Positions 6,831 through 8,812 of a stretch of 8,812 nt of DNA are shown in pieces. How positions within the stretch are numbered: position 1 is the first letter of the stretch; the number at the start of each line of letters is the position of its first letter. Below the pieces are notes generated by a model that worked only from the letters and a program-made list of their open reading frames with translations, was not told the DNA's origin and made no database searches. The position numbers and the translations under genes were made by a program. Source of the stretch: Acidimicrobiaceae bacterium (GTDB taxonomy: Bacteria > Actinomycetota > Acidimicrobiia > Acidimicrobiales > Ilumatobacteraceae); assembly GCA_003455715.1 (NCBI GenBank), contig DMQJ01000308.1, forward strand, positions 1 to 8,812, given 5' to 3'.

Positions 6831-7982
6831 ATGAACAGTTCCCACGCCGCATCGGCCGTGGTGCTCGATCCACTTCACGGCCTCGACGCCCTCGTGCGCA
6901 CGCTGACAGCGCGCGGGTACGCAGTGGTGGGGCCGGTCGAGCGTGACGGAGTCGTCGACTACCGGCCCATCGAATCGGGCGACGAGATGCCCACCGGCCT
7001 CCGTGTGGAGCAGGCACCTGGGCGCTGGCGGAGCCATCACGAAGGCGACACCCGGTTCGGGTGGACCCCGGCCGCCGAGTCGTGGCGTCGTCCGTTCTTC
7101 CCGGCCGAGGAAGAGGTGCTGCGCGTCCGGCGAACCGACGGCACGTTCGCAGTGAGTAGGCCTGAACCCGCCCATCGACCCGTCGCACTCATCGCTGCTC
7201 GCGACTGCGAGGTGCGAGCGCTGCACATCCTCGACCGCGTGCTGCTGGGCGGAGAGCACCCCGACCCGCGTTATGCGGCGCGGCGGGCCGATGCCTTCGT
7301 CGTGGCCGTCACATGCTCGGTGCCGGCAGCGACCTGTTGGTGCACGTCGATGGGTGGCGGCCCACGGCCAGCAGCGGGCTTCGACATTCGCCTCACCGAA
7401 CTCATCGATCCCCACCATGCTGTGCTGGCCGAAGCTGGCTCTGACCGAGGTGCGGAGGTGCTCGCAGCACTCGGCGGTGCATTGCCGTCGAGCGAGCACC
7501 TTGCCGCATCCGACTCGGTCGAAGCCGCTGCGGTGGCGTCGATGCGTCGACCGGTGGACGGCCTGCATCTGCCCGTGGCGCTCGCAGGCCGCGACCTCGA
7601 CCCGCACTGGGACGACGTCGCAGCCCGCTGCCTGTCGTGCGGTAACTGCACGTTCGTGTGCCCCACCTGCGCGTGCGTGGCCTTCGGCGACAGCACCGCG
7701 CTCACCGACGACGGCGGGCCAGCGGTGGAGACGGTGCGTCACCAGACATGGGCGTCGTGCTTCCAGCTCGACCACTCCAACCTGGGTGGTCGGCCGGTGC
7801 GGGCGACGGTGGCGTCGCGCTATCGGCAGTGGCTCACCCACAAGTTGCAGACGTGGCCCGAGCAGTTCGGCACGTCGGGATGCGTCGGATGCGGCCGGTG
7901 CACCACGTGGTGTCCCGCCGGCATCGACCTACCGATCGAGGCGGCCGCGTTGGCGGCTGCAGGGGAGGGGACTGTTTCATGA
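6831..7982 (+). CDS. hydB: HydB-like 4Fe-4S subunit (NAD(P)-linked [NiFe]-hydrogenase/sulfhydrogenase beta subunit)
   Basis: Electron-transfer subunit expected to relay electrons between a flavin/NAD(P) subunit and a [NiFe]-hydrogenase core in the cytoplasm. It has 383 residues, normal for the family. Numbered from Met at 6831, the N-terminal half carries ARDCE (about 123-127) and a TCSVPAATCWCTSMGGGP block with Cys162, Cys169 and Cys171, a pattern I associate with HydB-type proteins. Two four-cysteine ferredoxin motifs follow: CLSCGNCTFVCP (Cys267/270/273/277) and CVGCGRCTTWCP (Cys351/354/357/361), giving two [4Fe-4S] clusters. The frame is open upstream to a TTG at 6795, but homologous N-termini start just before the VLD...GLDAL segment, favouring ATG 6831 (GTG 6828 also possible). 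The stop overlaps the next start as ATGA. An anaerobic sulfite reductase A-type role is the main alternative; the gene pair with a HydG-like protein fits both, and I favour group 3b hydrogenase. Confidence 0.88.
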   Translation: MNSSHAASAVVLDPLHGLDALVRTLTARGYAVVGPVERDGVVDYRPIESGDEMPTGLRVEQAPGRWRSHHEGDTRFGWTPAAESWRRPFFPAEEEVLRVRRTDGTFAVSRPEPAHRPVALIAARDCEVRALHILDRVLLGGEHPDPRYAARRADAFVVAVTCSVPAATCWCTSMGGGPRPAAGFDIRLTELIDPHHAVLAEAGSDRGAEVLAALGGALPSSEHLAASDSVEAAAVASMRRPVDGLHLPVALAGRDLDPHWDDVAARCLSCGNCTFVCPTCACVAFGDSTALTDDGGPAVETVRHQTWASCFQLDHSNLGGRPVRATVASRYRQWLTHKLQTWPEQFGTSGCVGCGRCTTWCPAGIDLPIEAAALAAAGEGTVS

Positions 7983-8440
7983 CCATGTTCGCCGACGTGC
8001 TGGCCGGTCACTCGTTCTTCACCGGCATGGCCCAGCCCCAACTCGAACGCCTGGCGGCATGCGCCACCGAAGCCGAGTACGCGGCGGGTGCGTGGATGGC
8101 CAGGGCGGGCGCTCCAGCCGACACCTTCCACGCCGTGCTGGCGGGAAGAGCGGGAGTGGAGATCACCGCTGCTGGTCGCGAACCGTTGGTGGTTGCCACG
8201 GTTCACCCCGGCGAAGTGGTTGGCTGGTCGTGGTTCGTGGAGCCACACGAGTGGCATTTCGACGTGGTGAGTCTCGACGCTGTGCGGTCGCTGGCCATCG
8301 ACGCCGCGGCGTTGCGACAGGCGTGCCGCGAGGATCACGAACTCGGCTACGAGATTGCCCGTCGGCTCACTCGGGTGGTGGCCTCCCGTCTGGAGTCCAC
8401 CCGGCACCAACTGGTGGATGTGTATGGGCGCCCTCGCTGA
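7979..8440 (+). CDS. Stand-alone cyclic-nucleotide-binding-fold protein (Crp-like sensor domain, no HTH)
   Basis: A 153-residue protein consisting of one Crp/CAP-type beta-roll (about 8-112) and a C-terminal helix (about 113-150), with no room for a helix-turn-helix, so it is unlikely to bind DNA. Recognisable elements are HAVLAGRAGVEI (51-62) and PGEVVGWSWFVEPHEWHFD (77-95), where the phosphate-binding cassette lies. Canonical cAMP binders have GE(L/I) followed by an Arg-Ser/Thr pair; here the cassette reads GWSWF...WHFD with no such arginine. It may bind another ligand or act as a protein partner. ATG 7979 overlaps the hydB stop by 4 bp and suggests translational coupling; Met3 (7985) is an alternative. 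The 3' end overlaps the next gene by 17 bp. Its position between the iron-sulfur and flavin subunits suggests it serves that complex. Its mechanism is unknown. Confidence 0.85.
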   Translation: MTMFADVLAGHSFFTGMAQPQLERLAACATEAEYAAGAWMARAGAPADTFHAVLAGRAGVEITAAGREPLVVATVHPGEVVGWSWFVEPHEWHFDVVSLDAVRSLAIDAAALRQACREDHELGYEIARRLTRVVASRLESTRHQLVDVYGRPR

Positions 8441-8812
8441 CTCGCGGTCGGGCGGTCTGCTCGCCGACCCGATGGAACCGGTGTGGTATCGGGTCGCCGA
8501 CTGGCGCGCCGAGACCTCCGACGTGGCGAGCCTGACGTTGTACCCCGTCGGCCCAGCGCTTCCGCCCGTGCAGCCCGGTCAGTTCCTCATGGTGTGGGCG
8601 TTCGGGGTGGGCGAGGTGCCCATCTCGGTGAGCGACCACACGCCCGCAGGCGGCGGTGTGGTGCTGACGGTGCGTTCCGTCGGTGCGGTCAGCGCCGCTC
8701 TCGTGGGTGCCCGGCCGGGCGACGTGCTTGGGCTGCGCGGGCCGTTCGGCACGGTCTGGCCGGTGCGCGACGTGGCTGGCCAAGCGGTGCTGGTGGTGTC
8801 GGGCGGGTTGGG
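8424..8812 (+). CDS. hydG: HydG-like FAD/NAD(P)-binding oxidoreductase subunit, 3' truncated by window edge
   Basis: The first 129 codons of a ferredoxin-NADP reductase-fold protein run off the right edge. Visible are the flavin-domain motif PGQF (51-54), GEVPISVSD (63-71) in the position of the FAD/flavin-contacting R/P-x-Y/I-S strand, a GPFG loop (106-109), and VLVVSGGLG at the very end, which is the start of the glycine-rich NAD(P)-binding segment. It is expected to exchange electrons between NAD(P)H and the HydB-like iron-sulfur subunit two genes upstream. ATG 8424 is preceded by GGTGGA (8413-8418) and overlaps the previous gene by 17 bp; Met17 (8472) is an in-frame alternative. AsrB of anaerobic sulfite reductase and dihydroorotate dehydrogenase electron-transfer subunits share this fold, so the hydrogenase assignment relies on the neighbouring genes. 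Confidence 0.85.
   Translation, partial: MGALADSRSGGLLADPMEPVWYRVADWRAETSDVASLTLYPVGPALPPVQPGQFLMVWAFGVGEVPISVSDHTPAGGGVVLTVRSVGAVSAALVGARPGDVLGLRGPFGTVWPVRDVAGQAVLVVSGGL

Noticed and set aside
7658..7978. Upstream extension of the cyclic-nucleotide-binding gene into the HydB-like gene
   Set aside because: The frame is open, but this part encodes Arg-rich, motif-free sequence; ATG at 7979 overlaps the previous stop as in coupled operon genes.

Overview
This is a GC-rich, gene-dense window. Gene content, codon use with G/C at third positions, and a wall-anchored protein with a sortase-like tail point to a Gram-positive, high-GC actinobacterium. I infer an Acidimicrobiia/Ilumatobacter-type aquatic or marine lineage. 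That placement rests on gene style only, because no rRNA or marker gene is present.

Layout, left to right: (1) Positions 1-245 are non-coding. They hold a degenerate 20-bp tandem repeat (1-95), then two matched imperfect palindromes (107-120 and 133-146) that look like a repressor operator. (2) At 246-1565 (+) is a complete acyl-CoA dehydrogenase of the ACAD10/ACAD11/FadE2-like type. (3) At 1552-4497 (-), meeting it tail to tail with a 14-bp overlap, is a 981-residue protein. It joins an aspartyl/asparaginyl beta-hydroxylase-type Fe(II)/2-oxoglutarate oxygenase, a PAPS-dependent sulfotransferase and a TIGR03032/DUF4915-like domain of unknown function. (4) A 110-bp divergent intergenic region (4498-4607) follows. 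(5) At 4608-6770 (+) is a secreted, acidic, right-handed beta-helix protein with two Ig/cadherin-like domains and a C-terminal IPDTG plus membrane helix plus arginine-rich tail. (6) From 6831 to the window end (+) is the start of an operon: a HydB-like two-cluster iron-sulfur subunit, a small cyclic-nucleotide-binding-fold protein without a DNA-binding domain, and the beginning of a HydG-like FAD/NAD(P) subunit. The genes overlap (ATGA, then 17 bp), suggesting translational coupling.

How the genes may work together: the last three fit the electron-transfer module of a bidirectional NAD(P)-linked group 3b [NiFe]-hydrogenase (sulfhydrogenase). The hydrogenase small and large subunits are expected just beyond the right edge but are not visible. 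The hydroxylase-sulfotransferase fusion and the divergent surface protein share one short control region, so they may be co-regulated. Whether the fusion modifies that protein, a glycan or a small molecule cannot be told from sequence. The acyl-CoA dehydrogenase appears to be a separate catabolic unit under its own operator.

The most unusual item is the three-domain fusion: two modification chemistries (hydroxylation, then a possible sulfonation of the new hydroxyl) plus a domain of unknown function in one polypeptide.
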